Shown here piece by piece: positions 50,513-60,384 of a stretch of 64,000 nt of DNA (position 1 is the first letter of the stretch; every line of letters begins with the position of its first letter). The notes beneath the pieces were generated by a model. That model did no database searches, had not been told where the DNA came from, and saw only the letters and a list, made by a program, of their open reading frames with translations. The stretch lies in assembly GCF_000046705.1 (NCBI RefSeq), contig NC_005956.1:682001-746000 (forward strand), read 5' to 3'. Origin of the DNA: Bartonella henselae str. Houston-1 (lineage in GTDB: Bacteria; Pseudomonadota; Alphaproteobacteria; Rhizobiales; Rhizobiaceae). The translations under genes and the position numbers were made by a program.

Positions 50513-51281
50513 GACGGTTTTTTTACCAGAAAAAGAATATTATATCTCTATCTTATAACATTGTTCTTATTGATAGAAAAGGCAAGTCGTGTGTGCTGTT
50601 GATAGCAGGGCATGAAGTGTGAAGAGATGCCTTTTGTTGTATAGTGTAGAAGGCAAGATTGATTTGGAGTGGTAGATGTTTTTGAAACTTTGTTTACACT
50701 TTGAGTGAGGCTATTTACTGGAGCATATTATTTAACTAAGTAATGAAAATTTTTTGCTCAATCTAATTTTGTTGAGTTCTGTAATAAAAATATTATCATA
50801 ATTAAAGATCGTTCAAATATTTCACAGCAAATTTTGGAAAAGTAATGTGAGTTAAAGAATTAATCTTACTTTTCATTACGAATAAAGCAATAGGATAGAT
50901 AAAAGAGAATTGTTCTGCGCAATTTTTTTGATATTTTATTACTTTGAACAGATGATTAATAGTTTTCTAGAAAAATTCTTTAATATCAAATAAATAACAA
51001 ACTTCATAATTGGCAGGTGAGTGAAGAGTGTTTTCTTATTTTTAAAGTTAGCGGTATATTGGGAAACGTGTTTTAGGATTGATCTTTATGTGTAAGCTTT
51101 TGAAGTCGTTATCACTGATTATTGGTCTTATGAACACCATCTTGGTAGAGCAAATTATTTATGGTAAATTATTGGTAAAGTGTGCAAAATATAAATGTAA
51201 AAATGCTGTGTAGCAAAGCCAAAGCTTTTTTTTGCAGAGGCTTTTGAGTTTGTCTTTTTAATTTTATGTTTGGAAGATATT
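50513..51281. other. Empty 769-bp gap between frr and cdsA where uppS is usual
   Basis: No supportable gene on either strand. The gap is about the size of uppS (roughly 240 codons), which normally sits here. Fragments in different frames (for example around 50590-50720) may be a decayed gene, but no UppS motif such as DGNGRWA is readable. An inverted repeat GAAAAGTAA/TTACTTTTC lies at 50837-50845/50866-50874. The cdsA promoter is presumably at the right end. Confidence 0.5.
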
Positions 51282-52097
51282 TTGTCTAATTTGATTTCTC
51301 GTATTCTGACTGCTTTGATTTTTGGTTTCATTACTTTGTGTTTAACGTGGGTTGGGGGCACTTTATTTTTTTTATTTGTTTGGGTCATTGGTGGTTTTAT
51401 TCTTTACGAATGGATGAGTATTACTAAAGAAAAGTGGCATGTTTTACAAAAAATATTAGCGAGTGTTTTTTATTTGGTTTTTGGCGCCTTTTTGATATCG
51501 AATGCATCTGCTTCATTGATCTTTTGTATTTTGATAGCTTTGGCAGCACTGTTAGCTATCGGGCCTATGAGAAAGAGTGTTTGGGTTTTTTTTGGTTTTT
51601 TATATGTATGTTTTCCGGTTGTGGCTTTATCCTTTTTACGGGGGCATGAGCCATTAGGATTCTGGGTTGTTATCTTTTTATTTACGATAGTGTGGGGAAC
51701 AGATATCGCTGGATATTTTAGCGGACGTGCGTTTGGTGGTCCTAAATTAGCACCACAGTTTTCTCCTAATAAAACGTGGATGGGGGCAATTGGTGGTACA
51801 TTTGTTGGAGTTTCTGGCGGTATATTGATTGCTTTTCAGTTTTTTGACTTAAATTCAGCCGTTTTTTTTGTGTTATTGCTTGCGCTCATTTTATCAATTG
51901 TTTCGCAAATGAGTGATTTGGGGCAATCATGGCTAAAAAGACAATTTTCTGTTAAAGATTCTGGTTCTTTATTACCTGGACACGGTGGGTTTATGGATCG
52001 TATGGATGGGTTAGTAGGGGCTGCTTTTCTTCTTTATTTAATTGGTTCTTTTATGTCTAATATGGATACACCTTTTAACCTCTTTTGTATGGTTTAA
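51282..52097 (+). CDS. cdsA: CDP-diacylglycerol synthase
   Basis: 271 residues from TTG 51282 (LSNLISRILTALIFGF), with TTTGGAAGATAT upstream; an in-frame TTG at 51270 overlaps that site. About eight transmembrane helices. C-terminal signature SQMSDLGQSWLKRQFSVKDS and LLPGHGGFMDRMDGLVGA (catalytic aspartates). Makes CDP-diacylglycerol from phosphatidic acid in the inner membrane, the precursor of all phospholipids. It is followed after 15 bases by rseP. Confidence 0.94.
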   Translation: MSNLISRILTALIFGFITLCLTWVGGTLFFLFVWVIGGFILYEWMSITKEKWHVLQKILASVFYLVFGAFLISNASASLIFCILIALAALLAIGPMRKSVWVFFGFLYVCFPVVALSFLRGHEPLGFWVVIFLFTIVWGTDIAGYFSGRAFGGPKLAPQFSPNKTWMGAIGGTFVGVSGGILIAFQFFDLNSAVFFVLLLALILSIVSQMSDLGQSWLKRQFSVKDSGSLLPGHGGFMDRMDGLVGAAFLLYLIGSFMSNMDTPFNLFCMV

Positions 52098-52112
52098 TCG
52101 GGAGAAGATATC

Positions 52113-53261
52113 TTGGATTTTTTGAATCATATAATTGCTTTGGGCGACGTACTTTTGAGAAGTTTGAGCGTTCTTTTTGTCATTATGATTATCATTTTTG
52201 TTCACGAAGCTGGGCATTATCTCATTGGGCGGTGGTGTGGTATTAAGGCATCGGTTTTTTCGCTTGGGTTTGGACCACAAATAGTGGGTTACACAGATAA
52301 GCGTGGTACACAATGGCGTTTAGCACTTATTCCTTTGGGAGGATACGTAAAGTTTATAGGGGATGAAGAAGGATTGCATGGAACATCTTCTCAATCACTT
52401 CCGATTGTTGACGGTTCATTTGGTAGTGCGCATGCTTGGAAAAAAGCAGCGACTGTTTTTGCTGGTCCCTTGTTCAACGTTCTTTTTACCGTTGTTATTT
52501 TAACGTTTTTTTTCTTTACATATGGTCGTGTAGCCATTGAACCAGTTGTTGGTTCTTTCGTAAAAGATTCTCCTGCTGTTCAGGCCGGTTTGCAATTAGG
52601 CGACCGTTTTATTGAGATGGATGGTCAACAGGTTGAAAGTTTTGAAGATTTGATGAACTATGTGACGTTTCATGGTGGAGATCCTATAGAATTTAAAATG
52701 GAACGTAGTGGGCAGGTATTTACGACGGTGATTACACCAAAAGTAGTTGAACGAGATGATGGATTTGGTAATCGGGTTCGAAGTGGACTGATGGGTGTAG
52801 GAGTTCCTGTTGATCCAGATAATCCTGCGCGTTTAGATCCAGCTTATGTAAAACATATTCGCTATAGTTTTGGCAGAGCTTTGAGAGAGGCATCAAAACG
52901 TGCTACGTTTATTGTTACCCAAACAGTTTTTTTTATGGGGCGTTTACTCGGTGGGAAAGAAGATCATTGTCGGCTAAGTGGTCCTTCTAAGACGGTTAAA
53001 ATTGCTTGGCAAGTGAGTGAAACAGGTTTTCTCTCTTTATTGAATTTTACAGCTTTTCTTTCGATAGGTGTTGGACTTATTAATCTTTTTCCAATTCCTC
53101 CACTTGATGGTGGGTATTTGTTATTTCATGTTGTTGAAATCATTACTGGGAGGCCAATATCAGCTAAAATTCGGGAGATTATTTTTCGCTTAGGCCTCTG
53201 CTTTGTTCTTCTATTTATGTTTTTTGCGCTTTTTAATGATTATTTTTGTTGGTTTAGCTAA
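52113..53261 (+). CDS. rseP: RseP, site-2 intramembrane zinc metalloprotease
   Basis: 382 residues from TTG 52113 with CGGGAGAAGATATC upstream. Zinc motif HEAGH (HExxH) in the first transmembrane helix (IIFVHEAGHYLIG), a single PDZ domain near residues 145-225 (SPAVQAGLQLGDRFIEMDG), and a C-terminal second metal site NLFPIPPLDGGYLLF. It cleaves anti-sigma factors and signal-peptide remnants. Only one clear PDZ domain, against two in E. coli, which is common in alphaproteobacteria. Part of the cdsA-rseP-bamA order. Confidence 0.95.
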   Translation: MDFLNHIIALGDVLLRSLSVLFVIMIIIFVHEAGHYLIGRWCGIKASVFSLGFGPQIVGYTDKRGTQWRLALIPLGGYVKFIGDEEGLHGTSSQSLPIVDGSFGSAHAWKKAATVFAGPLFNVLFTVVILTFFFFTYGRVAIEPVVGSFVKDSPAVQAGLQLGDRFIEMDGQQVESFEDLMNYVTFHGGDPIEFKMERSGQVFTTVITPKVVERDDGFGNRVRSGLMGVGVPVDPDNPARLDPAYVKHIRYSFGRALREASKRATFIVTQTVFFMGRLLGGKEDHCRLSGPSKTVKIAWQVSETGFLSLLNFTAFLSIGVGLINLFPIPPLDGGYLLFHVVEIITGRPISAKIREIIFRLGLCFVLLFMFFALFNDYFCWFS

Positions 53262-53332
53262 TTAAATTATGGAAAACATTTTATAAATTAGGTAATAGTA
53301 GAAAAATACAACTGAAAAGTCGTTTACCATAT

Positions 53333-53348
53333 CCACAAAATATTGTGG
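53333..53348. promoter_or_regulatory. Inverted repeat upstream of bamA
   Basis: Arms CCACAA (53333-53338) and TTGTGG (53343-53348) with a four-base centre, about 118 bases before the bamA start. It could be an operator or a leader hairpin; the protein that would bind is unknown. Confidence 0.4.
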
Positions 53349-53466
53349 CATCATGCGCTATAATGAGTAATTAAGGGGTGAGAAGTCTCGCTGTGTAAAA
53401 GAATTGTTATGGCAGTTAGCTTTTTGAGGCGTTGTGTTCAGGGAATAAGATAAGGTACAAAAGCCA

Positions 53467-55863
53467 ATGACTATGAATTCAAGGTTTTTAAATGCAGCAT
53501 CTGTGTTGGTGTTAGGGATGAGGGTTATTGCCCCAACAACAGCCTTTGTATCAATTGCTATGGTTGAAGAAGTGCAAGCATCTGTGGTTCGTTCCATTGA
53601 GGTTCATGGAAATAAATTTGTAAGTGCTCAGGTGGTTCGAGATAATATAGACATTAAAGTTGGAAAGAGTTTTTCCAGTGGTGATGTTGATTTTGCGGTA
53701 AAGCGTCTTTTTGCGTTAGGGTTATTTTATGATGTTAAAATAAACCAGGTAGGCGATAGGCTGGTTGTGCTGGTCAAAGAGTATGAAGTCGTTAATCAGG
53801 TGTTATTTCAAGGAAATAAATCTCTTAAAGATCCTGATCTTAAACGGTTTATTTCTTTAAAACCCAATGAGCCCTTCAATTCTGCCAAGCTTTCAGCTGA
53901 TGTTAATGTGATTCGTGAAGCTTATAAAACTGTTGGTCGTAATGATATCGCTGTTACGATTCAAACTATTAATCTTGGAAAAGGGCGCGTAAATGTGGTC
54001 TTTAATATTGTTGAAGGTCGCAGGACAAAGATTAGCAATATCACTTTTAAGGGGAATCACGCTTTTGGGAGTAGCCGTTTACGTGATGTGATTTCAACAA
54101 AGCCTTCAGGAATACTTTCGTTATTGTTGAGAGGTGATGTTTATAGTGAGGAACGCTTGGCTGCTGATGAAGAAGCGCTCCGTCGTTTTTACTATAACCG
54201 TGGTTATGCAGATTTTCGCGTTATTTCCTCTAAAGCAGTTTTTGATGAAGCGCGTAATGCTTATGAAATTGATTTCGTTCTCGATGAAGGTGTGCGCTAT
54301 AAAATTGGTGATGTTCAGATTGAAAGTGATATCGATGGGATTGATGTTCAATCTATGAAAGGAATACTTAAAACCCGTTCCGGTGATGTTTATAGTGCAG
54401 AAAATATTGAACAGTCTGTTGCAATTATTAACAATAAAGCTGCTGATTCGGGATATGCTTTTGCTAAAGTTGAACCACGAGGAAATCGTGATTTGGCAAA
54501 TCATACAATTTCCATTTTGTATAACATTGAACAAGGTCCTCGGGCTTATGTTCAGCGTATTGAAATACGTGGTAATGAAAAGACACGTGATTATGTTATT
54601 CGCCGTGAGATTGATCTAAATGAAGGTGATGCTTACAATCAGACCTTAGTGCAGCGAGCAAAACGTCGTCTAGAGAGTTTAGGCTTTTTTAAAGCCGTTA
54701 ATATTTCAATGGTTCCCACCGATCAACCTGATCAGATTATCTTGGTTGTAGATGTACTTGAAGCACCAACGGGAGATCTTTCTTTTTCTGGAGGGTATAC
54801 AACGGGTGGTACAAGTCCTGGTGTGTCACTTGAGGTATCTGTTACCGAGCGTAATCTTGGAGGGCGTGGTCAGTATGTTCGTTTAGGCTTAGGTGCTGGA
54901 CAAGAGAAATCCCGTAATTACAATTTATCGTTTGTTGATCCTTATTTCTTAGGTTATCGTTTATCTGCTGGGGTTGATATTTTTCGCAGTACTTACCGCG
55001 CTGATAAAGCATATGATGTACGACAGACGGGTGGATCACTTCGGTTTGCGGTACCTATTAATGACCAGTTATCTGCTAATTTAGCTTATTCTTATATACA
55101 GGAAGAATATGATTTCGGTAAAAAATATGACTTAAGTAAAGAGACTGATATAAGAGAATTATATGGGAAATATTCTGGTGCAATTGTTCAAGCTGCACAG
55201 CATAGTCCCTGGAAACGTTCATCAATTAGTTATGGTCTAACCTATAATACTATTGATGATATGAAGAATCCGCATGATGGGTGGTATGTGCGTGTTCTTC
55301 AGGAATATGCAGGGCTTGGCGGCAATGCAAAGTTCTTGAAGACAACTGGTAAAGCAATGATGTATAAAACGCTTTCTGATCGGATGGATCTTGTCGGTTT
55401 ACTTTCTTTTGGTGGTGGTTATATTCACGAAATAGGCCGAGAAGGAGTTCGTATCTTCGATATGTTTAAAATAAATACTGATATGATCCGTGGCTTCAAA
55501 TATAACGGAATAGGTCCGCGTCAGGTATCCAATAAAGGTGAAGTTTATTTCTTAGGGGGAACGACGTATATGAACGCGACTGCTGAAGTACAGTTTCCCA
55601 TACCTGTTGTGCCTGAAGGGTTAGGATTTCGTGGTGCATTATTTGCGGATGTTGCAACGCTTTATGGTAGTAACTATAAACCTGTTTTTCAGGGTGAAAC
55701 GCCTGTTACAAATATCAAAAGTGCATGGCGTTCGTCCGCAGGTGTTAGTTTGATGTGGGATTCGCCGTTTGGTCCGCTGCGTTTTGATTATGCGTGGCCA
55801 ATAAAAAAGCAAGAAGGGGATCGTTTGCAGCAATTGAACTTTGGTATTTCTACGAAGTTCTGA
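53467..55863 (+). CDS. bamA: BamA, outer-membrane protein assembly factor
   Basis: 798 residues. Signal peptide to about residue 38 (cleavage near VQA), five POTRA domains (about 40-430; the first starts VVRSIEVHGNKFVSA, the fifth near RAYVQRIEIRGNEKTRDY), then a C-terminal 16-strand barrel beginning about 440 with SFSGGYTTGGTSPGVSLEVS and ending with a terminal phenylalanine (NFGISTKF), the insertion signal. It inserts beta-barrel proteins into the outer membrane. It heads the lipid A genes, so barrel and LPS assembly are co-encoded. Confidence 0.96.
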   Translation: MTMNSRFLNAASVLVLGMRVIAPTTAFVSIAMVEEVQASVVRSIEVHGNKFVSAQVVRDNIDIKVGKSFSSGDVDFAVKRLFALGLFYDVKINQVGDRLVVLVKEYEVVNQVLFQGNKSLKDPDLKRFISLKPNEPFNSAKLSADVNVIREAYKTVGRNDIAVTIQTINLGKGRVNVVFNIVEGRRTKISNITFKGNHAFGSSRLRDVISTKPSGILSLLLRGDVYSEERLAADEEALRRFYYNRGYADFRVISSKAVFDEARNAYEIDFVLDEGVRYKIGDVQIESDIDGIDVQSMKGILKTRSGDVYSAENIEQSVAIINNKAADSGYAFAKVEPRGNRDLANHTISILYNIEQGPRAYVQRIEIRGNEKTRDYVIRREIDLNEGDAYNQTLVQRAKRRLESLGFFKAVNISMVPTDQPDQIILVVDVLEAPTGDLSFSGGYTTGGTSPGVSLEVSVTERNLGGRGQYVRLGLGAGQEKSRNYNLSFVDPYFLGYRLSAGVDIFRSTYRADKAYDVRQTGGSLRFAVPINDQLSANLAYSYIQEEYDFGKKYDLSKETDIRELYGKYSGAIVQAAQHSPWKRSSISYGLTYNTIDDMKNPHDGWYVRVLQEYAGLGGNAKFLKTTGKAMMYKTLSDRMDLVGLLSFGGGYIHEIGREGVRIFDMFKINTDMIRGFKYNGIGPRQVSNKGEVYFLGGTTYMNATAEVQFPIPVVPEGLGFRGALFADVATLYGSNYKPVFQGETPVTNIKSAWRSSAGVSLMWDSPFGPLRFDYAWPIKKQEGDRLQQLNFGISTKF

Positions 55864-55929
55864 TTTAAATTTTCTTTAGAAGAAAAAAATAAAGAGAATG
55901 GGGTATAGGCTGGGAGAGAAAGTGTTTTG

Positions 55930-56976
55930 ATGGCGGATACATTTTTTTTTACGCCGTCCCGGCGATTGACGGTTGCTAATGTTGCTGAGTTGACAGGTGC
56001 AAAACTTCTTAATCCAGAGTTTTCTAACACAGTTATAAATACTCTTTCTTCGCTTGAGAGTGCTGGAAAAGGTTCTCTTGTATTTGTGGAGCATCGGAAG
56101 TTTTCTGATGCTTTAGTAGGAAGTTCTGCTGTTGCTGTTTTTTGTACAAATGAAATCGTTTTTAAAGTTCCTGAATCTATGGCAATTTTGGTGACGTCCA
56201 CACCACAGCGTGATTTTGCCCAGATTGGTCGCATCTTATTTCCCGATTCTGTTAAACCAATGCCTTGGTTTGGACAGAGAGAGATCTCTCCGCATGCGCA
56301 TATTCATCCAAGTGCTAAGCTTGCAGGTGATGTATGTATTGAGGCGGGAGCTGTTATTGGGAGAAATGTTGAGATTGGTTCAGGATCTCTTATTGCATCT
56401 ACTGCTGTTATCGGTGAAAACTGCCGTATTGGGTGTGACTGCTATATTGCTCCTAAGGTAACAGTTCAGTATTCTTTGATAGGCGACAAAGTTCATCTTT
56501 ATCCTGGTGCCTGCATTGGGCAAGACGGTTTTGGTTATATCGGTGGTGCTTCTGGAATTGAGAAAGTCCCACAACTTGGTCGTGTTATTATTGAGGATGG
56601 TGTAGAAATTGGTGCTAATACGACAATTGATCGTGGAACATTTGAGGATACCATTATTGGTGAAGGAAGCAAAATTGATAATTTAGTGCAGATTGCTCAT
56701 AATGTGAAGATTGGTCGTTATTGTCTTATTGCCGCTCAATGTGGAATTGCTGGAAGTACATCCATAGGTGATATGTCTCAGCTTGGTGGGAGTGTTGGGG
56801 TAGCAGATCATATCGTCATAGGTAAATATGTTCAGATTGCTGCTGGTAGTGGTGTTATGAATGACATTCCGGATGGTGAAAAATGGGGAGGTAGTCCTGC
56901 ACGACCATTTAAACAATGGTTCCGTGAAGTAGCGGCTTTGCGTAGTATTGGCAAAGTTAAAAAGGAGAAACGCTAA
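55930..56976 (+). CDS. lpxD: LpxD, UDP-3-O-(3-hydroxyacyl)glucosamine N-acyltransferase
   Basis: 348 residues from ATG 55930. N-terminal uridine-binding domain (about 1-105), a left-handed beta-helix of hexapeptide repeats (about 110-310, for example [29 protein letters not shown]) and catalytic His in [12 protein letters not shown]. It adds the second acyl chain to lipid A precursor. Two bases after its stop is fabZ, which supplies hydroxyacyl-ACP intermediates. Confidence 0.95.
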   Translation: MADTFFFTPSRRLTVANVAELTGAKLLNPEFSNTVINTLSSLESAGKGSLVFVEHRKFSDALVGSSAVAVFCTNEIVFKVPESMAILVTSTPQRDFAQIGRILFPDSVKPMPWFGQREISPHAHIHPSAKLAGDVCIEAGAVIGRNVEIGSGSLIASTAVIGENCRIGCDCYIAPKVTVQYSLIGDKVHLYPGACIGQDGFGYIGGASGIEKVPQLGRVIIEDGVEIGANTTIDRGTFEDTIIGEGSKIDNLVQIAHNVKIGRYCLIAAQCGIAGSTSIGDMSQLGGSVGVADHIVIGKYVQIAAGSGVMNDIPDGEKWGGSPARPFKQWFREVAALRSIGKVKKEKR

Positions 56977-56977
56977 T

Positions 56978-57445
56978 ATGATCACCACCGAAGGAACTAG
57001 AAGTTTAGAGACTTTAGATATTGAAAAATTGCTTTCAATATTACCGCATCGTTATCCGTTTTTATTGATCGATAGGATTGTTGAAATTGATGGTGAGCAA
57101 GAAGCTATTGGTATTAAAAATATAACCATTAATGAGCCGCATTTTGTGGGGCATTTTCCTGCAAAACCTGTCATGCCTGGCGTGTTGATTTTGGAAGCTA
57201 TGGCACAAACAGCAGGAGCAATTTCACTTTTAAGATTAGGGAATAAGCAAACAAATTTGGTTTATTTAATGACTGTTGATAATGCGAAGTTTCGTAAGCC
57301 AGTTATACCTGGTGATCAGCTAAAGATCCATGTTCGGCTTTTAAAAAAGCGATCTGGCATGAGGCGTTTTTCGTGTATTGCAGAAGTAAAGGGTGTCCGT
57401 GTTGCTGAAGCGGAAATTGCTGCGATGATTCTCGAGAAAGAGTAA
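56978..57445 (+). CDS. fabZ: FabZ, 3-hydroxyacyl-ACP dehydratase
   Basis: 155 residues from ATG 56978 ([14 protein letters not shown]) with AAAGGAGAAACGC upstream. Hot-dog fold with [17 protein letters not shown] and catalytic His/Glu in [20 protein letters not shown]. It dehydrates 3-hydroxyacyl-ACP in fatty-acid synthesis and competes with LpxA/LpxD for the same ACP intermediates, a known balance between phospholipid and lipid A. Starts one base after the lpxD stop. Confidence 0.96.
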   Translation: MITTEGTRSLETLDIEKLLSILPHRYPFLLIDRIVEIDGEQEAIGIKNITINEPHFVGHFPAKPVMPGVLILEAMAQTAGAISLLRLGNKQTNLVYLMTVDNAKFRKPVIPGDQLKIHVRLLKKRSGMRRFSCIAEVKGVRVAEAEIAAMILEKE

Positions 57446-57468
57446 ACGATATTGATGGGAATTTAAAA

Positions 57469-58293
57469 ATGTCCGGTACGAAAATCCATCCAACTGCTCT
57501 TGTGGAGAAGGGAGCGCAGCTTGGTGAGAATGTATTCGTTGGGCCGTTTTGTCATATTAGTTCAGAGGCTGTTATTGGTGATGGATGCAGCTTGATGAGT
57601 CATGTTGTGATAATGGGGAAAACAACGTTAGGAGCCGATAGTAAAGTATTTTCACATGCAATTTTGGGAGCAGAACCGCAAGATAATAAACATAAGGGAG
57701 GTTATACAACTCTCTCTATTGGTAAAAATTGTACAATTCGTGAAGGCGTAACAATGCATAGAGGCTCTGATTCGAGTGTGGGAATGACAATTGTGGGTGA
57801 TAATTGCCAATTTTTTTGTTATGCCCATATCGCTCACGATTGCCGTGTGGGGAATAATGTAACATTTGCAAATAATGTGATGATCGCTGGGCATGTTACT
57901 GTTGGCGATTATGTTATTATTGGTGGTGGTGCTGCTGTTCACCAATTTGTTCGTGTTGGTCATCATGCATTTATTGGTGGTGTATCGGCACTGGTTGGCG
58001 ATTTAATTCCCTATGGAACAGCTGTTGGTGTGCAGGCAAAACTTGCAGGGTTAAATATTATTGGTATGAAACGCGCAGGTCTTGAGCGTAAAGATATTCA
58101 TGCATTACGCCATGCGGTTGCTATGCTTTTTGATCACAGTAAGCCGTTTAAAGAGCGTGTCAGCGATGTTGCTTCTTTCTATCCCGCTTCTCAGTCTGTT
58201 GTTGATGTAGTTAATTTTATTAAAGAAAAAGGAAAACGTTTTTATTGTACTCCCAAATTTGAAGGTGATAGAATAAAAGAAAATAAGGATTAA
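57469..58293 (+). CDS. lpxA: LpxA, UDP-N-acetylglucosamine O-acyltransferase
   Basis: 274 residues. Left-handed beta-helix (KIHPTALVEKGAQLGENV onward, residues 5-190) with catalytic His in AHIAHDCRVGNN, then a C-terminal helical domain (about 195-274, RAGLERKDIHALRHA). First committed step of lipid A: transfers 3-hydroxyacyl from ACP to UDP-GlcNAc. It is followed two bases on by lpxI. Confidence 0.97.
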   Translation: MSGTKIHPTALVEKGAQLGENVFVGPFCHISSEAVIGDGCSLMSHVVIMGKTTLGADSKVFSHAILGAEPQDNKHKGGYTTLSIGKNCTIREGVTMHRGSDSSVGMTIVGDNCQFFCYAHIAHDCRVGNNVTFANNVMIAGHVTVGDYVIIGGGAAVHQFVRVGHHAFIGGVSALVGDLIPYGTAVGVQAKLAGLNIIGMKRAGLERKDIHALRHAVAMLFDHSKPFKERVSDVASFYPASQSVVDVVNFIKEKGKRFYCTPKFEGDRIKENKD

Positions 58294-58295
58294 AA

Positions 58296-59168
58296 ATGTC
58301 TGTCTCTGGTGCGAGAAATTTTCTTTCCGGCCGTACTGCTATTATAGCAGGAAATGGTGTTCTACCTATCACTATTGCTCAAGAACTTGAAAAAAATGGG
58401 CAGAATCCTTTTCTTGTACTTTTGCGTGATGAAGCAGATGCTTTGCTTTATCGCTATGAACATTGTGAGTTATCAATTGTAGAGTTAGCGCGTCTCGTTA
58501 AAATCTTAAAGGCAGCTGAGATTTGTAATATTGTTTTGGCCGGTGGTGTGAAAAGGCGGCCACTTCTTAAGCAATTACAATTCGATTGGACAACATTTTT
58601 AGCTCTTCCTAAGTTAATTGGAGCTTTGAAGGGAGGGGATGATGTATTATTAAAAGCCTTTGTACGGATTATTGAAGCGCATGGTTTTTGTATTATTGGT
58701 GCTCATGAGATAGTCCCAAATCTTTTAGCTCCAAGAGAATTTGATTTAACATTGCGGCGAGCTACGCGAAAAGAGAAAAAAGATATTTTGTTAGCAGCAG
58801 AAGCAGCAAAGCTTTTAGGTCGTCTAGATATAGGGCAAGCAGCAGTTGTTATCAATGGAAGGGTGATTGCGGTTGAGGGAGCAGAGGGAACTGATAATAT
58901 GCTATGGCGAGTTTGTGAAATGCGAGAAAGAGGACAAATTCCACCTAAAGGTGGTGTTCTTGTTAAATGTGCAAAACCACAACAAGATCATCGCGTTGAT
59001 TTGCCATCAATTGGCCCTATGACAATAATGAATATTGCAAAGAGTGGATTGTCTGGCATTGCGGTGGAGGCAAACAGAAGTCTGATATTATCAGTGAAAA
59101 CAACAATAGAAAAAGCTAACAAATATTCCTTGTTTATAGAAACATTTGAAAAGTTTGATCATGAATAA
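58296..59168 (+). CDS. lpxI: LpxI, UDP-2,3-diacylglucosamine hydrolase
   Basis: 290 residues. LpxI (DUF1009) family: N-terminal TAIIAGNGVLPITIAQELEK, then VLAGGVKRRPLLKQLQFDW, and C-terminal GVLVKCAKPQQDHRVDLPSI with the catalytic Asp in the DLPSIG region. It is the alphaproteobacterial replacement for LpxH and makes lipid X. It overlaps the start of lpxB by eight bases, so they are probably coupled. Confidence 0.93.
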   Translation: MSVSGARNFLSGRTAIIAGNGVLPITIAQELEKNGQNPFLVLLRDEADALLYRYEHCELSIVELARLVKILKAAEICNIVLAGGVKRRPLLKQLQFDWTTFLALPKLIGALKGGDDVLLKAFVRIIEAHGFCIIGAHEIVPNLLAPREFDLTLRRATRKEKKDILLAAEAAKLLGRLDIGQAAVVINGRVIAVEGAEGTDNMLWRVCEMRERGQIPPKGGVLVKCAKPQQDHRVDLPSIGPMTIMNIAKSGLSGIAVEANRSLILSVKTTIEKANKYSLFIETFEKFDHE

Positions 59169-60366
59169 GTGTTTCTTAAAAATTGCTATTGTTGCAGGCG
59201 AAGAATCTGGGGATTTGCTTGGAGCAGATTTAATTTCTTGTTTATCACAACAGACAGGATGCAAAATTGATTTGATTGGTGTTGGGGGAAGGCATTTAAA
59301 GGCATTAGGTTTAAAAAGCTTTTTTGATTTTCAAGATATTGCTTTAATTGGTTTAGGCACAGTATTAAAAAAATTGCCATTATTATTGATACATATTCAC
59401 AATTTATCCAAATTTATTGCAAAAGAACAACCCGATTGTTTAATTATTATTGATAGCCCTGATTTTACCCATCGTGTTGCAAAAAAAGTGCATGTTTTAG
59501 CACCTTCTATTCCTATCATTAAATATATTGCACCAACAGTTTGGGCATGGCGTCCTGAGCGCGCTAAAGCTATGCGTAAATTTGTTGATCATGTTTTGGC
59601 GGTTTTTCCTTTTGAAAAAAAGATTATGCAAGATTTGGGAGGTCCACCCACTACTTATGTCGGACATCGTCTTTTGACTTATCCTCCACTGTTGACTATC
59701 CAATCAAAAAAAAGGCACCAATCAGAAAAAAAACATGTGTTTGCTAAACAAACGTCATCGCCTACATTAGTTATTTTGCCAGGATCACGCAATTTAGAGA
59801 TTCGCTACTTAATGCCGATTTTTCGAGAAGCAGTAGAAATTCTTATACAACGCATTCCTCATTTACATATTATTTTGCCAACCTTACCACATTTTGTGGA
59901 TGAAATTCGTGCTTTTGTACAAAGCTGGAAAAACAAAGTAGAAATTCTTGTTGATGAAGATGCAAAATGGCATGCTTTTTCGAAGGCTGATGTTGCACTT
60001 GCAGCACTTGGAACGGTTTCACTTGAATTAGCATTAGCAAAAATTCCCATGGTTCTTTGCTATAAACTTGATCGTTTTTCTAAATTATTCATTTTTCCCA
60101 AAATAATGTTATGGAGTGCTGCTCTTCCAAATATTATCTCTGATAAGCCTATTGTGCCGGAATACTTTAATGAATTTCTACGTCCTGGCATGTTAGCAAG
60201 GCAGATAGAAGAACTTTTATATAATCCTTTATTACGACAGGCACAGCTCGATGTTTTTGAGATGGTAGAACAGAAAATGAAGACTGAAGTTCCATCTGGG
60301 GTCATTGCTGCTCAAACAATTGTTACTCTTCTCAAAAAGAGATCAGGATCTTTAAAGTTCTCGTAG
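59161..60366 (+). CDS. lpxB: LpxB, lipid A disaccharide synthase
   Basis: 401 residues from ATG 59161, inside the last codons of lpxI. GT19 glycosyltransferase: AGEESGDLLGADLIS, then IKYIAPTVWAWRPERAKAM and VFPFEKKIMQDLGG, LPGSRNLEIRYLMPIF, and AALGTVSLELALAKIP. Condenses lipid X with UDP-diacyl-GlcN to the tetraacyl disaccharide at the inner membrane. It ends the lipid A block, 18 bases from the convergent ABC operon. Confidence 0.96.
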   Translation: MNKCFLKIAIVAGEESGDLLGADLISCLSQQTGCKIDLIGVGGRHLKALGLKSFFDFQDIALIGLGTVLKKLPLLLIHIHNLSKFIAKEQPDCLIIIDSPDFTHRVAKKVHVLAPSIPIIKYIAPTVWAWRPERAKAMRKFVDHVLAVFPFEKKIMQDLGGPPTTYVGHRLLTYPPLLTIQSKKRHQSEKKHVFAKQTSSPTLVILPGSRNLEIRYLMPIFREAVEILIQRIPHLHIILPTLPHFVDEIRAFVQSWKNKVEILVDEDAKWHAFSKADVALAALGTVSLELALAKIPMVLCYKLDRFSKLFIFPKIMLWSAALPNIISDKPIVPEYFNEFLRPGMLARQIEELLYNPLLRQAQLDVFEMVEQKMKTEVPSGVIAAQTIVTLLKKRSGSLKFS

Positions 60367-60384
60367 ATAAATCAATGTTAATAA

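Noticed and set aside
50590..50720. Weak UppS-like fragments (for example AGHEV, SVEGKIDLEW) in the frr-cdsA gap
   Set aside because: They are in different frames, their spacing does not match UppS and the diagnostic motif is missing, so they may be chance.
54121..54534. 137-codon minus-strand frame inside bamA
   Set aside because: Antisense shadow of the POTRA region; composition is atypical of a protein.
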